Source: Mycobacterium sp.
GTDB lineage: Bacteria > Actinomycetota > Actinomycetes > Mycobacteriales > Mycobacteriaceae
Reading direction: 5' to 3'
Assembly: GCA_018401645.1 (NCBI GenBank)
Contig: JAGYKK010000001.1
Span: forward strand, 62,001-126,000
DNA length: 64,000 bases
Shown here: positions 51,868-63,528 of the stretch, one piece after another
How positions within the stretch are numbered: the first letter of the stretch is position 1
Layout of the letters: the number at the start of each line of letters is the position of its first letter
The notes under the pieces: generated by a model
What the model saw: the letters and a program-made list of their open reading frames with translations, nothing else
What the model was told of the DNA's origin: nothing
Databases searched by the model: none
Program-made: the position numbers and the translations under genes

Positions 51868-52822
51868 GTGGACTTTCGCTATCGGCCCCGCAGAACCTGT
51901 CTGTCGGTTCCCGGCAGTAACCCGAAGATGATCGAAAAGGCCAAGGGCCTTCCCGCCGACGAGGTTTTCCTCGATCTCGAAGACGCGGTGACTCCCGATG
52001 CCAAGTCGGCGGCTCGCACCCGAGTCGGCGCCGCACTGGCCTCGCCGGGGTGGGCCGGCCAGTTACGGGGAGTCCGGGTCAACGACTGGACGACACCGTG
52101 GACGTACACCGACGTCATCGACGTGGTGTCGGCCGCCGGGGCGCACCTCGACGTGATCGTGTTGCCCAAGGTGACCGACGCCGTCGGAGTGCACGCGCTG
52201 GATCTGTTGCTGACCCAACTTGAGCGCAGCCACGGACTGCCGGTGGGCCGCATCGGTATCGACGTCCAGATCGAGGATGCCCGGGGGCTGAGCAACATCG
52301 ACGCGATCGCCGGTGCGCCGCGGGTGCAGGCACTGGTGCTCGGCCCGGCCGATCTGTCCGCCAGCCTCAACATGCGCACGCTCGCAGTCGGGGAGCAACC
52401 CGCGGGCTACGACGTTGGCGACGCCTACCACCACATCCTGATGACCATCCTGATCGCGGCGCGGGCGCACGGGGTGGCGGCGATCGACGGGCCGTATCTC
52501 AAAGTTCGGGACGTCGAAGCGTTCCGGCTCGCGGACCAGCAGCGACGCCATGGCGTCAACCAGCAAGTGGGTGCTACATCCGGACCAGATCGCCGCCGGT
52601 AACGAGATCTTCTCGCCCGGCCAGGACGAGTACGACCATGCCGAACTGGTTCTGGAGGCCTATGAGTGGCACACCTCGGCGGCCGGCGGTGCGCGGGGCG
52701 CGGTGATGCTGGGTGAGGAGATGATCGACGAGGCCAGCCGCAAGATGGCGCTGGTGGTGGCGGGCAAGGGGCGGGCCGCCGGAATGACGCGGCAAGCCGC
52801 GCCGTTCGTGCCGCCGGCTTAG
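51868..52822 (+). pseudogene. HpcH/HpaI-family CoA-ester lyase (CitE/malyl-CoA lyase-like), one frameshift
   Basis: The best start is GTG 51868, behind TAGGAG; ATG 51841 is in frame but clashes with the divergent gene. The body has RRTCLSVPGSNPKMIEKAKG, DEVFLDLEDAVTPDAK with the metal-binding Glu and Asp, LDVIVLPKVTDAVGVHALDL and GRIGIDVQIEDARGLSNID. Near 52535 the frame breaks after VRDVEAFRLA; the rest, KWVLHPDQIAAGNEIFSPGQ to the end at 52822, is clean. The family cleaves or hydrolyses malyl/methylmalyl/citramalyl-CoA thioesters. The precise substrate is unknown. One indel would restore about 318 residues. Confidence 0.83.
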
Positions 52823-52864
52823 TTGACGGCACCGCGGTGTCTGGGCTCCCCGGTTTGGGGCACC

Positions 52865-53350
52865 TCAGTTCCAAGCGTAGGTCATCCAGACGACGCTGAT
52901 CACCAGCGATGCCACGCCGACGACGATCCCCGCCACCGCCAGGCCGTAACCGCCCTGCCCGGTTTTCTTGATCTGGTTGATCGCGATCGCGCCCAGTCCG
53001 ATGCCAATGATCGAACCGATTCCGCACAGCAGACCGACCACCGAGGCCACCAGCGAGAACACCGCCATCGAGTTGGTGCCGGTCGGCGGTGTCGAGGGAT
53101 ACCCGTAGCCGGTCGGATACGGGGCGCCGTACTCCGGCGGAGGAATGTAGCCACCCGGCGGTGGCGGGTAGGGAGCCCCGTACTGGGGTTGCGGTGCGCC
53201 GTACTGGGGTTGCGGTGCGCCGTACTGGGGCGGCGGGTATCCGCCGTAGGCCGGGTTCGGGTCGGTCGGGGGCGGTTCATAGCCGCCCGACTGGGGCTGC
53301 ACATGCTCGTTATGGGGCGTTTCCCCGGGGTCGCCGCCGGCAGCTGTCAT
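52865..53350 (-). CDS. Pro/Tyr-rich DUF4190 membrane protein
   Basis: A 161-residue protein from ATG 53350 (MTAAGGDPGETPHNEHVQPQ). The N-terminal half is a disordered Pro/Gly/Tyr-rich region with two nearly exact YGAPQPQ repeats (21-bp DNA units at 53180-53221). The C-terminal half has two helices, SMAVFSLVASVVGLLCGIGS and LAVAGIVVGVASLVISVVWM, and the DUF4190 loop GLGAIAINQIKKTGQGGYG. Function is unknown; similar actinobacterial proteins are envelope-associated. It is divergent from the stress-like gene at 53411. Confidence 0.85.
   Translation of the reverse strand: MTAAGGDPGETPHNEHVQPQSGGYEPPPTDPNPAYGGYPPPQYGAPQPQYGAPQPQYGAPYPPPPGGYIPPPEYGAPYPTGYGYPSTPPTGTNSMAVFSLVASVVGLLCGIGSIIGIGLGAIAINQIKKTGQGGYGLAVAGIVVGVASLVISVVWMTYAWN
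53180..53221. repeat. 21-bp tandem repeat coding for YGAPQPQ
   Basis: Two adjacent, identical copies of GTACTGGGGTTGCGGTGCGCC occupy 53180-53200 and 53201-53221, and a third partial copy starts at 53222. They add seven-residue units to the Tyr/Pro-rich head of the DUF4190 protein. Confidence 0.88.
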
Positions 53351-53410
53351 GCTGTTGAACCTAGCGTATGCGTTGCAAGTCAGTGCTGATCGACGGAGGA
53401 GAACGACACG

Positions 53411-56326
<2,916 letters not shown>

Positions 56327-56327
56327 G

Positions 56328-57164
56328 ATGGCACTACGTGTGACGCCGCGGCGCGCCACCGGTTGGGCAGTGGTCAACACCCTGGTGGTCGTCTACGCAC
56401 TTCTTCCGGTGCTGTGGATTCTGAGCCTTTCCCTCAAACCCACCTCGACGGTCAAAGACGGCAGGCTCATTCCGTCGTCGATCACCTTCGATAACTACCG
56501 AGGAATCTTCAAAGGGGATGTCTTCACCTCCGCACTCTTCAACTCCCTGGGTATCGGACTGATCACCACCGTTATCGCCGTGCTCATCGGCGGGATGGCC
56601 GCCTATGCGGTGGCGCGACTGGACTTCCCCGGTAAATCGGTGCTCGTCGGCGCCGCATTGCTGATCGCCATGTTCCCGCAGATCTCCCTGGTTACACCGT
56701 TGTTCAACATCGAACGTCAACTCGGCTTGTTCGATACCTGGCCGGGCCTGATCATTCCCTACATCACTTTTGCGCTGCCGCTGGCGATCTACACCCTGGC
56801 GGCTTTCTTCCGGGAGATCCCGCGAGATCTAGAGAAGGCCGCCAAGATGGACGGTGCCACCCCGGCCCAGGCGTTCCGCCGGGTGATCGCTCCGCTGGCC
56901 GCGCCGGGAATCGTCACCGCCGCGATCCTGGTGTTCATCTTCGCCTGGAACGACCTGCTGCTGGCGCTGTCGCTGACCGCGACGACGGCGGCGATTACGG
57001 CGCCGGTAGCCATTGCGAACTTCACCGGCAGTTCGCAGTTTGAGGAGCCCACCGGTTCGATCGCCGCCGGTGCAATGGTGATCACCATTCCGATCATCGT
57101 CTTTGTTTTGATCTTCCAACGAAAAATTGTTGCCGGGCTGACCTCCGGTGCGGTGAAGGGGTAG
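56328..57164 (+). CDS. sugB: Trehalose ABC transporter permease SugB
   Basis: A 278-residue inner-membrane permease from ATG 56328, one base after the sugA stop. It matches Rv1237 with helices [59 protein letters not shown] and [20 protein letters not shown], and a good EAA loop ([20 protein letters not shown]). It pairs with SugA to form the channel for recovered trehalose. Intact. Confidence 0.95.
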   Translation: MALRVTPRRATGWAVVNTLVVVYALLPVLWILSLSLKPTSTVKDGRLIPSSITFDNYRGIFKGDVFTSALFNSLGIGLITTVIAVLIGGMAAYAVARLDFPGKSVLVGAALLIAMFPQISLVTPLFNIERQLGLFDTWPGLIIPYITFALPLAIYTLAAFFREIPRDLEKAAKMDGATPAQAFRRVIAPLAAPGIVTAAILVFIFAWNDLLLALSLTATTAAITAPVAIANFTGSSQFEEPTGSIAAGAMVITIPIIVFVLIFQRKIVAGLTSGAVKG

Positions 57165-57173
57165 CGGCGTCCT

Positions 57174-58319
57174 ATGGCCGAAATCGTTTTGGATCACGTC
57201 AGCAAGCGCTACCCCGACGGCGCCATGCCGGTGCGCGACCTCACCCTCACCATTGGCGACGGTGAGTTCGTCATCCTGGTGGGTCCGTCGGGGTGTGGAA
57301 AATCCACCACGCTCAACATGATCGCCGGCCTCGAGGACATCACTGAGGGAGAGTTGCGCATCGGCGGACAGCGTGTCAACGAGAAGGCACCGCGCGATCG
57401 AGACATCGCGATGGTGTTCCAGTCCTACGCGCTCTATCCGCACATGACGGTTCGGCAGAACATCGCATTCCCGCTCACGTTGGCCAAGATGAGCCGCTCC
57501 GAGATCGAGTCGAAGGTGGCTGAGACCGCGACGGTTCTCGATCTGACCGAACTGCTGGACCGCAAGCCCTCGCAGCTTTCCGGCGGGCAGCGCCAACGGG
57601 TGGCAATGGGCCGGGCGATCGTTCGCAAGCCCAAGGCCTTCCTGATGGATGAGCCGTTGAGCAACCTCGACGCCAAACTGCGGGTGCAGATGCGCGGTGA
57701 GATCGCCCGACTGCAGAACCGACTGGGAACCACCACGGTGTACGTCACCCACGACCAGACCGAGGCGATGACTCTCGGTGACCGGGTAGTAGTGCTGCGG
57801 GCCGGGCAAGCCCAGCAGATCGGCACTCCCGAGGAGTTGTACAACACACCGGCGAACCTGTTTGTGGCGGGTTTCATCGGCTCGCCGGCGATGAACTTCT
57901 TCCCGGCAACCCCGACCCCGGCGGGGCTGCGACTACCGTTCGGTGAGCTCTCCGGGCGCGTCGGTCACGCGCTGTCGGCCGAGGTCATTGTCGGCGTGCG
58001 CCCGGAGCACTTCGAGGACGCATCGTTGCTCGAACCCCATGAACGTGGTCGGATGCTGAACTTCGGCGTTCGGGCAGATCTGGTCGAGTCCCTCGGTGCC
58101 GATAAGTACGTGTATTTCTCGACCGGTGTAAGCCCGGCCCGGTCCGATCAGTTGTCTGAACTTGCCGCCGACACCGGCGGTGCGCAGCACTACGTCGCGA
58201 GGGTGTCCGCCGATTCCCGGGTCGCGACCGGTGAGACAGTGCAGTTGGCGCTGGACACGAGCAAACTGCACGTCTTCGACGCCGGCACCGGAGTCAATCT
58301 CAGCGCACCGGCACGGTGA
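57174..58319 (+). CDS. sugC: Trehalose ABC transporter ATPase SugC
   Basis: A 381-residue ATPase corresponding to Rv1238. Walker A GPSGCGKST at residues 37-45, Q-loop VFQSYALYPHM, signature LSGGQ at 135-139, Walker B AFLMDEPLSNLDAKL, and the His switch in VTHDQTEAM are all present. The C-terminal regulatory OB-fold (MalK-type TOBE) runs to the end. ATG 57174. It powers trehalose uptake with SugA/SugB/LpqY. Its TGA is overlapped by the GTG of the next gene. Confidence 0.96.
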   Translation: MAEIVLDHVSKRYPDGAMPVRDLTLTIGDGEFVILVGPSGCGKSTTLNMIAGLEDITEGELRIGGQRVNEKAPRDRDIAMVFQSYALYPHMTVRQNIAFPLTLAKMSRSEIESKVAETATVLDLTELLDRKPSQLSGGQRQRVAMGRAIVRKPKAFLMDEPLSNLDAKLRVQMRGEIARLQNRLGTTTVYVTHDQTEAMTLGDRVVVLRAGQAQQIGTPEELYNTPANLFVAGFIGSPAMNFFPATPTPAGLRLPFGELSGRVGHALSAEVIVGVRPEHFEDASLLEPHERGRMLNFGVRADLVESLGADKYVYFSTGVSPARSDQLSELAADTGGAQHYVARVSADSRVATGETVQLALDTSKLHVFDAGTGVNLSAPAR

Positions 58320-58924
58320 CCGACTCGCCGGCCACGGTGAGCGAGCATCTTCGGGCCTACTTCACCCGCGTGGGAATCGATTCCGCGCCGGATGTCGCCA
58401 CCGTGACCTTTCTCGGGGTGGAACGCATCGACGTGCTGAGATTCGGTCCTGACCGGCGCCCCGGCTCAGCGGGGGCATTTCACTACGTGACCCTCGGCTG
58501 TTCGCGTTACCCGATGGCTGACGGCTCCGTGGCGGTGACCGATCCGATCCGGGGCCCGCGGGCCGAGATCGCGATGAGTCTGCGTGCCGGTGCCCCGACA
58601 ACCGGTCTGGCCCGCAGCCTGGCGGTCGTCGCGGCGACCCCGGCCGTCGAAGGTGTGGTGCTCGACGCCGGCGCCCTGGTTGACCTGTCTGCTCCGTTGT
58701 GGGCGACGGCCCCGTTCACGGCTGTGCTGCTGGGGATTTCGGATATTCCCGATTTGCCACTGGAGTCGCCGCGTGATCCGGTGCGCTTCCTGTCGGCGGT
58801 ACCGATCACCCAGACTGAGGGGGCGTGGGTGCGACTCAAGGGTGCCGAGGCGATGCGTCAGGCGTGGGCCGACGATCGCGTGGACGTGCTGGACCCGCTG
58901 CGGTCGGCGTCGTCGCCGGACTGA
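58316..58924 (+). CDS. Suppressor-of-fused (SUFU) domain protein
   Basis: A 202-residue protein from GTG 58316, overlapping the sugC stop by 4 bases (GTGA). The SUFU fold is suggested by HYVTLGCSRYPMADGSVAVT, GPRAEIAMSLRAG and FTAVLLGISDIPDLPLESP, with FLSAVPITQTEGAWVRLKG near the end. Bacterial SUFU proteins have no settled function. The coupling to sugC suggests it is made with the trehalose importer. In M. tuberculosis corA follows sugC directly, as I recall, so this may be an added gene. Confidence in the family is moderate. Confidence 0.75.
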   Translation: MTDSPATVSEHLRAYFTRVGIDSAPDVATVTFLGVERIDVLRFGPDRRPGSAGAFHYVTLGCSRYPMADGSVAVTDPIRGPRAEIAMSLRAGAPTTGLARSLAVVAATPAVEGVVLDAGALVDLSAPLWATAPFTAVLLGISDIPDLPLESPRDPVRFLSAVPITQTEGAWVRLKGAEAMRQAWADDRVDVLDPLRSASSPD

Positions 58925-58966
58925 AGAGTTGGGCTGAAGGTTGAACCAGAACCCGAACCCGAACCC

Positions 58967-60070
58967 CTACAGCCAGTGGTTGCGCCGGAAGGTGAAGTAC
59001 AAGCTTCCGCACACCGTGGCCATGAGCAGTAACACCGCCGGATATCCCCACTGCCACGCCAACTCCGGCATGTTCTCGAAGTTCATCCCGTAAATTCCCG
59101 CGATCATGGTCGGCACGGCGGCGATCGCCACCCACGCCGAGATCTTGCGCACATCGAGGTTCTGCTGGAGTTCGACTCGGGCAAGAGCGGCGTGTACCAG
59201 TGAGGTCAGCATCTCGTCATGGCTGGCGATGAGGTCGGCCGCCAACGTCTGGTGGTCGGCGACGTCGCGCAGATAGCGTCGGATCTCCTTGGGCAACAGG
59301 TCCTGGTAGTCGGTTTGCATTCGTGCCAGCGCATCGGTGAGCGGCCAGACCGCCCTGCGCAACTCCACGACCTCACGCTTGAGCAGGTAGATGGGCTCGA
59401 TGTCGGTCTTGCGCCCCGGCGAGAAGGTCTCCTCCTCGATGGCGTCGACGTCGGCCTCCATCGCCTCGGTCACCGACCGGTAGGAGTCGACAACATGGTC
59501 GGCGATGGCGTGCATCACCGCGGGCGGGCCCAGCCTCAAGCGGTCGGGGTTGGCTTCCAACTGATGTCGTACTACCGCCAACCCGGTGTGGTCACCGTGC
59601 CGGACCGTGACAGCGAAGTCGGGCCCGATGAACACCATGATTTCACCGGTCTCGACGATCTCTCGGGCCAGCGCCATCGACTCGTGCGGGACGTACTTCA
59701 CCGTCTTGAGAACCAGGAACAGGATGTCGTCGTACCGTTCGACCTTGGGCCGCTGGTGGGCGTTCACCGCGTCCTCAACCGAGAGCGGATGCAGCCCATA
59801 GACGTCGGCGACCGATTGCATTTGGTTCGCATCCGGTTCGTGCAGGCCGACCCAGACGAACGGCCGCAGGCCACCCTGTTCGAGTTCGCGCACCTTGGTC
59901 AGGGCCGTCGCGGGGGTGAAGTCCCCCGGCAACCGCTCGCCGTCGCAGTACACCGCACAGTCGACCACCGTCTCCGAGACCGGCGCGGCGTCATGTTCGG
60001 AGTCGCCCTCGGGATTGTGAATGAGGTTCACTTCGAGCAGTATCGGTCGGCGAGTTTGGAACTGCGCCAT
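58967..60070 (-). CDS. corA: Magnesium/cobalt transporter CorA
   Basis: A 367-residue CorA-family channel corresponding to Rv1239c. ATG 60070 (MAQFQTRRPILLEVNLIHNP). A large N-terminal cytoplasmic domain and helix precede the two C-terminal membrane helices; the signature YGMNFENMPEL is the selectivity loop (GMN). KTDIEPIYLLKREVVELRRA is the long stalk helix. Intact. It forms a pentamer for Mg uptake. Convergent with the SUFU gene. Confidence 0.95.
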   Translation of the reverse strand: MAQFQTRRPILLEVNLIHNPEGDSEHDAAPVSETVVDCAVYCDGERLPGDFTPATALTKVRELEQGGLRPFVWVGLHEPDANQMQSVADVYGLHPLSVEDAVNAHQRPKVERYDDILFLVLKTVKYVPHESMALAREIVETGEIMVFIGPDFAVTVRHGDHTGLAVVRHQLEANPDRLRLGPPAVMHAIADHVVDSYRSVTEAMEADVDAIEEETFSPGRKTDIEPIYLLKREVVELRRAVWPLTDALARMQTDYQDLLPKEIRRYLRDVADHQTLAADLIASHDEMLTSLVHAALARVELQQNLDVRKISAWVAIAAVPTMIAGIYGMNFENMPELAWQWGYPAVLLLMATVCGSLYFTFRRNHWL

Positions 60071-60273
60071 GGCACGACCTCCCCGCCACTGTTTGGGGCC
60101 CGGATTCGGGTAAGCGCTGATGCTACGCGCTCGAAACGGCCGATCTGCCCCGGTCCGTGGGCCCGACCACGCAGCCGACCGTCGGACCGCGAATCCCCGG
60201 TTCGGGCGGGTGCGCTAGATTTTTCCTCGCCAACCATCCGTTCCCGGTGACGGGCCCGAGCAAGGAGCACCCC

Positions 60274-61263
60274 GTGCGCACAGCGCCATTCAAGGTCGCC
60301 GTCACCGGCGCTGCCGGTCAGATCAGCTACAGCCTGTTGTTCCGGCTTGCCAGCGGTGCACTGCTCGGAGCGGAAAGGCCGATCGAACTGCGACTACTGG
60401 AGATTGAGCCTGCCCTCAAGGCGCTCGAAGGTGTGGTCATGGAACTCGACGACTGCGCATTCCCGTCGTTGGCCGGCGTGGAGATCGGGGCCGACCCGAC
60501 CAAGATCTTCGACGGCGTGAACCTGGCCCTACTGGTCGGCGCCCGCCCTCGTGGACCCGGGATGGAGCGCGGCGATCTGCTCGAGGCCAACGGTGCGATC
60601 TTCACCGCCCAGGGCAAGGCACTCGGCGAAGTCGCCGCCGACGACATCCGGATCGGCGTGACCGGCAACCCGGCCAACACCAACGCGCTGATCGCCATGA
60701 CGAATGCGCCGGCCATCCCGCGCGAACGGTTCTCGGCACTAACCCGCCTCGACCACAACCGGGCGATCTCGCAACTGGCCGGTAAGGCCGGTTCGCCGGT
60801 TACCGATGTCAAGAAGATGACGATCTGGGGCAATCACTCGGCTACCCAGTACCCCGATCTGTTCCACGCCGAAGTCGGCGGCAGGAACGCGGCCGAGGTC
60901 GTCAACGACCAGGCCTGGGTCGAGGACTACTTCATTCCGACTGTCGCCAAGCGCGGCGCGGCGATCATCGATGCGCGCGGTGCCTCCTCGGCCGCCTCGG
61001 CTGCGTCGGCGACCATCGACGCGGCCCGGGACTGGCTCCTGGGGACGAGTGCGGGTGACTGGGTGTCGATGGCGGTCGTCTCCGACGGCTCCTACGGGGT
61101 GCCCGAGGGCCTGGTCTCCTCCTTCCCGGTGACCACCAAGGACGGCAACTGGACGATCGTCGAGGGACTGTCGATCGACGAGTTCTCCCGCGGCCGTATC
61201 GATGCCTCGACCGCCGAACTGGCCGACGAGCGCGATGCGGTCACCAAGCTCGGTATGGTCTGA
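60274..61263 (+). CDS. mdh: Malate dehydrogenase
   Basis: A 329-residue NAD-dependent malate dehydrogenase, the same length as Rv1240. GTG 60274 lies behind AAGGAGCACCCC. The NAD motif is [19 protein letters not shown]. The active-site region includes [17 protein letters not shown] and the catalytic His in [18 protein letters not shown]; the specificity loop contains [19 protein letters not shown]. It oxidises malate to oxaloacetate in the TCA cycle. Intact. The malic enzyme remnant follows. Confidence 0.96.
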   Translation: MRTAPFKVAVTGAAGQISYSLLFRLASGALLGAERPIELRLLEIEPALKALEGVVMELDDCAFPSLAGVEIGADPTKIFDGVNLALLVGARPRGPGMERGDLLEANGAIFTAQGKALGEVAADDIRIGVTGNPANTNALIAMTNAPAIPRERFSALTRLDHNRAISQLAGKAGSPVTDVKKMTIWGNHSATQYPDLFHAEVGGRNAAEVVNDQAWVEDYFIPTVAKRGAAIIDARGASSAASAASATIDAARDWLLGTSAGDWVSMAVVSDGSYGVPEGLVSSFPVTTKDGNWTIVEGLSIDEFSRGRIDASTAELADERDAVTKLGMV

Positions 61264-61298
61264 TCGCGGCAACACGCATTCCCCTGCCAACACCTGCG

Positions 61299-61677
61299 GT
61301 GAGTAGCCCACCCGTATCCAACCCTGAACTCGTCGTCGCGGACGAAGAGATTTTCGCGGCTCTTGAGGGCGGAAAGCTCTCGTTGGAGTTGAAGGCGCCG
61401 CTGGACACCCAGCGGGCTCTGTCCATCGCCTACACCCCGGGTGTGGCCCAGGTCTGCCACGCCATCGCCGCCGACAACTCCTTGGCCGCCCGATACACCT
61501 GGGCGCACCGGCTGGTTGCCGTGGTCAGCGATGGCAGCGCGGTATTGGGGCTGGGTGATATCGGCGCGACGGCCTCGCTGCCGGTGATGGAGGGCAAGAG
61601 CTCCCGACCACATCGTTCCCAGCCCGCTGGACCCGAGGGTCGGGTCCGCGGTAGCCGCCGCCGCCGCCAGAGATTGA
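61299..61677 (+). pseudogene. Malic enzyme remnant with a large internal deletion
   Basis: GTG 61299 opens a normal malic enzyme N-terminus (EEIFAALEGGKLSLELKAPL, RALSIAYTPGVAQVCHAIAA, GSAVLGLGDIGATASLPVME). At about 61606, after EGKS, the frame jumps. In a shifted frame the last residues DHIVPSPLDPRVGSAVAAAA and a TGA at 61677 match the C-terminus of malic enzymes. The central NAD-binding two thirds (about 270 residues in a 390-residue enzyme) is gone. It is an internal deletion scar in the DNA or in the assembly. It has no catalytic domain. lpqZ starts 11 bases later. Confidence 0.8.
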
Positions 61678-61687
61678 TCCTCGGGCG

Positions 61688-62536
61688 GTGAAGCCGGTGG
61701 TGCGCTGTCGACTGGCACTGGTGGCTCTGGCGGTGCTGGTGACGGGATGCACCGCCCCTGCACCGGCGCCGATGTTGACGGTCGGTACGACCTCCGAGCC
61801 GACAATGCTGCTGCTGGCCAACGTCTACGCCGCCGGACTGCGCTACTACGGCACCGCTGCCACAGTCGAGACCTCGGCGGATCCGGTGGTCGCCCTCGAC
61901 GACGGTACGGTCGGCGTCGTCCCGGGATTCACCGGCCGACTGCTGGAACGTTTCGCCCCCGATTCGACCGCTCGCTCCGCGGCGCAGGTGTACCGGGCGA
62001 TGGTCGGCGCGTTGCCGGAGGGAGTGGCGGCCGGTGACTACGCGGTGGCTGCCGAAGACAAGGCCGCGCTGGCCGTCACCGAGATGACGGCTGCGACGTG
62101 GGGAAGTCGCGACCTGGCGGCGCTGGTCGACAACTGTCCCCGCGTGCGCGTCGGGGCCCGGACCGGAAGCCCTGCACCCGACGTCGTGGGGGATTGCACT
62201 CTTGTCCCGCCCCGTGAATTCGGCACCGCGGAAATGCTTTTCGATGCGCTGCGATCGGGCACCGTGACCGCGGTCTGGACGACTACGGCTGACAGGGGCA
62301 TTCCCGATGACGCGGTGGTGCTCGTCGACCGCAAGCCGACACTGATAACCGCCCAGAACGTCGTCGCGCTGTTCCGGCGCAACGAGTTCACTGAGATGCA
62401 ATTGCGGGCGATCAACGAGATCGCCGGTGTCCTGGATACCGCGGCTCTTGTCGACATGCTCGATCAGGTCGCGGCGGGTACCGATGCCAGGGACGTGGCC
62501 GACGGCTGGCTGGCGGCCAATCCGCTGGGACGCTGA
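61688..62536 (+). CDS. lpqZ: Lipoprotein LpqZ, OpuAC-like substrate-binding protein
   Basis: A 282-residue lipoprotein from GTG 61688. The signal peptide ends in LVTGC at about residue 21. The body (LTVGTTSEPTMLLLANVYAA, GVVPGFTGRLLERFAP, YAVAAEDKAALAVTEMTAAT, GTAEMLFDALRSGTVTAVWT) is a glycine-betaine/OpuAC-type binding protein, corresponding to Rv1244. It probably binds a quaternary amine or similar solute, but no permease gene is near. Intact. Confidence 0.9.
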   Translation: MKPVVRCRLALVALAVLVTGCTAPAPAPMLTVGTTSEPTMLLLANVYAAGLRYYGTAATVETSADPVVALDDGTVGVVPGFTGRLLERFAPDSTARSAAQVYRAMVGALPEGVAAGDYAVAAEDKAALAVTEMTAATWGSRDLAALVDNCPRVRVGARTGSPAPDVVGDCTLVPPREFGTAEMLFDALRSGTVTAVWTTTADRGIPDDAVVLVDRKPTLITAQNVVALFRRNEFTEMQLRAINEIAGVLDTAALVDMLDQVAAGTDARDVADGWLAANPLGR

Positions 62537-62602
62537 ACGCGCGCGTGGGCTTTCGGCGTTTTTGCAATGCCGGTGTTTTTGGGAATGCCGGTGTCTCGGG
62601 AA

Positions 62603-63433
62603 TCAGCGCATGGTGGGCATGAATCGACCCGCCAGCGTGGTCACTATCCGTTGGTAGCCCGACCCGGTCGCCCGCACCACGATATCGAAGATCTTGGCGT
62701 CGGCACCCACCAGAACCCTGGCCTTCTTCTTGACCACGGCGTCGAGGATGATCTGCGCCGCCCGATCGGGGGAGGTGCGGGCCATTTTGGAGTCGAACCA
62801 CTCGGCCAACGACGCCTGGTCGAGGCCTTCGGCTGTGGTCGCGTTGCGGGCGATAGCGGTCTTGATACCGCCGGGGTGCACGGTCGTCACCGCGACCGGA
62901 TGCTTGGCCAGGATCATTTCCTGTCGCAGCGCTTCGGTGAAACCCCGGACGGCGAATTTCGCCGAGTTGTAGGCCGCCTGGCCCGGCACCGAGAAGATGC
63001 CGAACACACTGGAGATGTTGATGACGTGGCCGTCGCGGGAGGCGATCAGGTGGGGCAGGAAGGCCTTGGTGCCGTTGACCACGCCCCAGTAGTCGACATC
63101 CATGATTCGCTCGATGTCCTTGAACGGCGTGACCTCCACGTCGCCGCTGTAGGCGATGCCGGCATTGTTGTAGACCTGGTTGACCTTGCCGAACTGATCT
63201 TTGACCTCATCGGCATACAGGGTCAGCGCTTCGCGTTCGGTGACGTCGAGACGGTTCGCCCGCACCGGTGCGCCAATCGCCTTGAGGCGCGCTTCGGTGA
63301 CTGCCAGGCCTTCGGTGTCGACGTCGCTGATCGCTACGGAGGCACCAGATCGGCCCAGCTCAATGGCGAGGGCTTGGCCGATACCAGAGCCCGCTCCGGT
63401 CACAACCGCCACCTTGCCGGCGAATCCCTGCAT
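62603..63433 (-). CDS. Short-chain dehydrogenase/reductase (Rv1245c type)
   Basis: A 276-residue classical SDR. The NAD(P) motif is VVTGAGSGIGQALAIELGRS, NNAGIAYSG follows, then the catalytic Ser in INISSVFGIFSVPGQ, and Tyr/Lys in YNSAKFAVRGFTEAL. ATG 63433 (MQGFAGKVAVVTGAGSGIG). It corresponds to Rv1245c. A mycobacterial variant with a long C-terminus (KIFDIVVRATGSGYQRIVTT). The substrate is unknown. Intact, and divergent from the final gene. Confidence 0.93.
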   Translation of the reverse strand: MQGFAGKVAVVTGAGSGIGQALAIELGRSGASVAISDVDTEGLAVTEARLKAIGAPVRANRLDVTEREALTLYADEVKDQFGKVNQVYNNAGIAYSGDVEVTPFKDIERIMDVDYWGVVNGTKAFLPHLIASRDGHVINISSVFGIFSVPGQAAYNSAKFAVRGFTEALRQEMILAKHPVAVTTVHPGGIKTAIARNATTAEGLDQASLAEWFDSKMARTSPDRAAQIILDAVVKKKARVLVGADAKIFDIVVRATGSGYQRIVTTLAGRFMPTMR

Positions 63434-63528
63434 GCGTTCCCCCTGTTGACGGGTGTCGAGTCAGCTCAGGGTAGCAAGCGGGTATACCCGTCCGTAACGC
63501 CCGCGCAACCGCCTACGATGAGATCAAC

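Noticed and set aside
53180..53221. Repeats as a regulatory iteron array
   Set aside because: They lie inside a coding region, are multiples of three and code for YGAPQPQ repeats.
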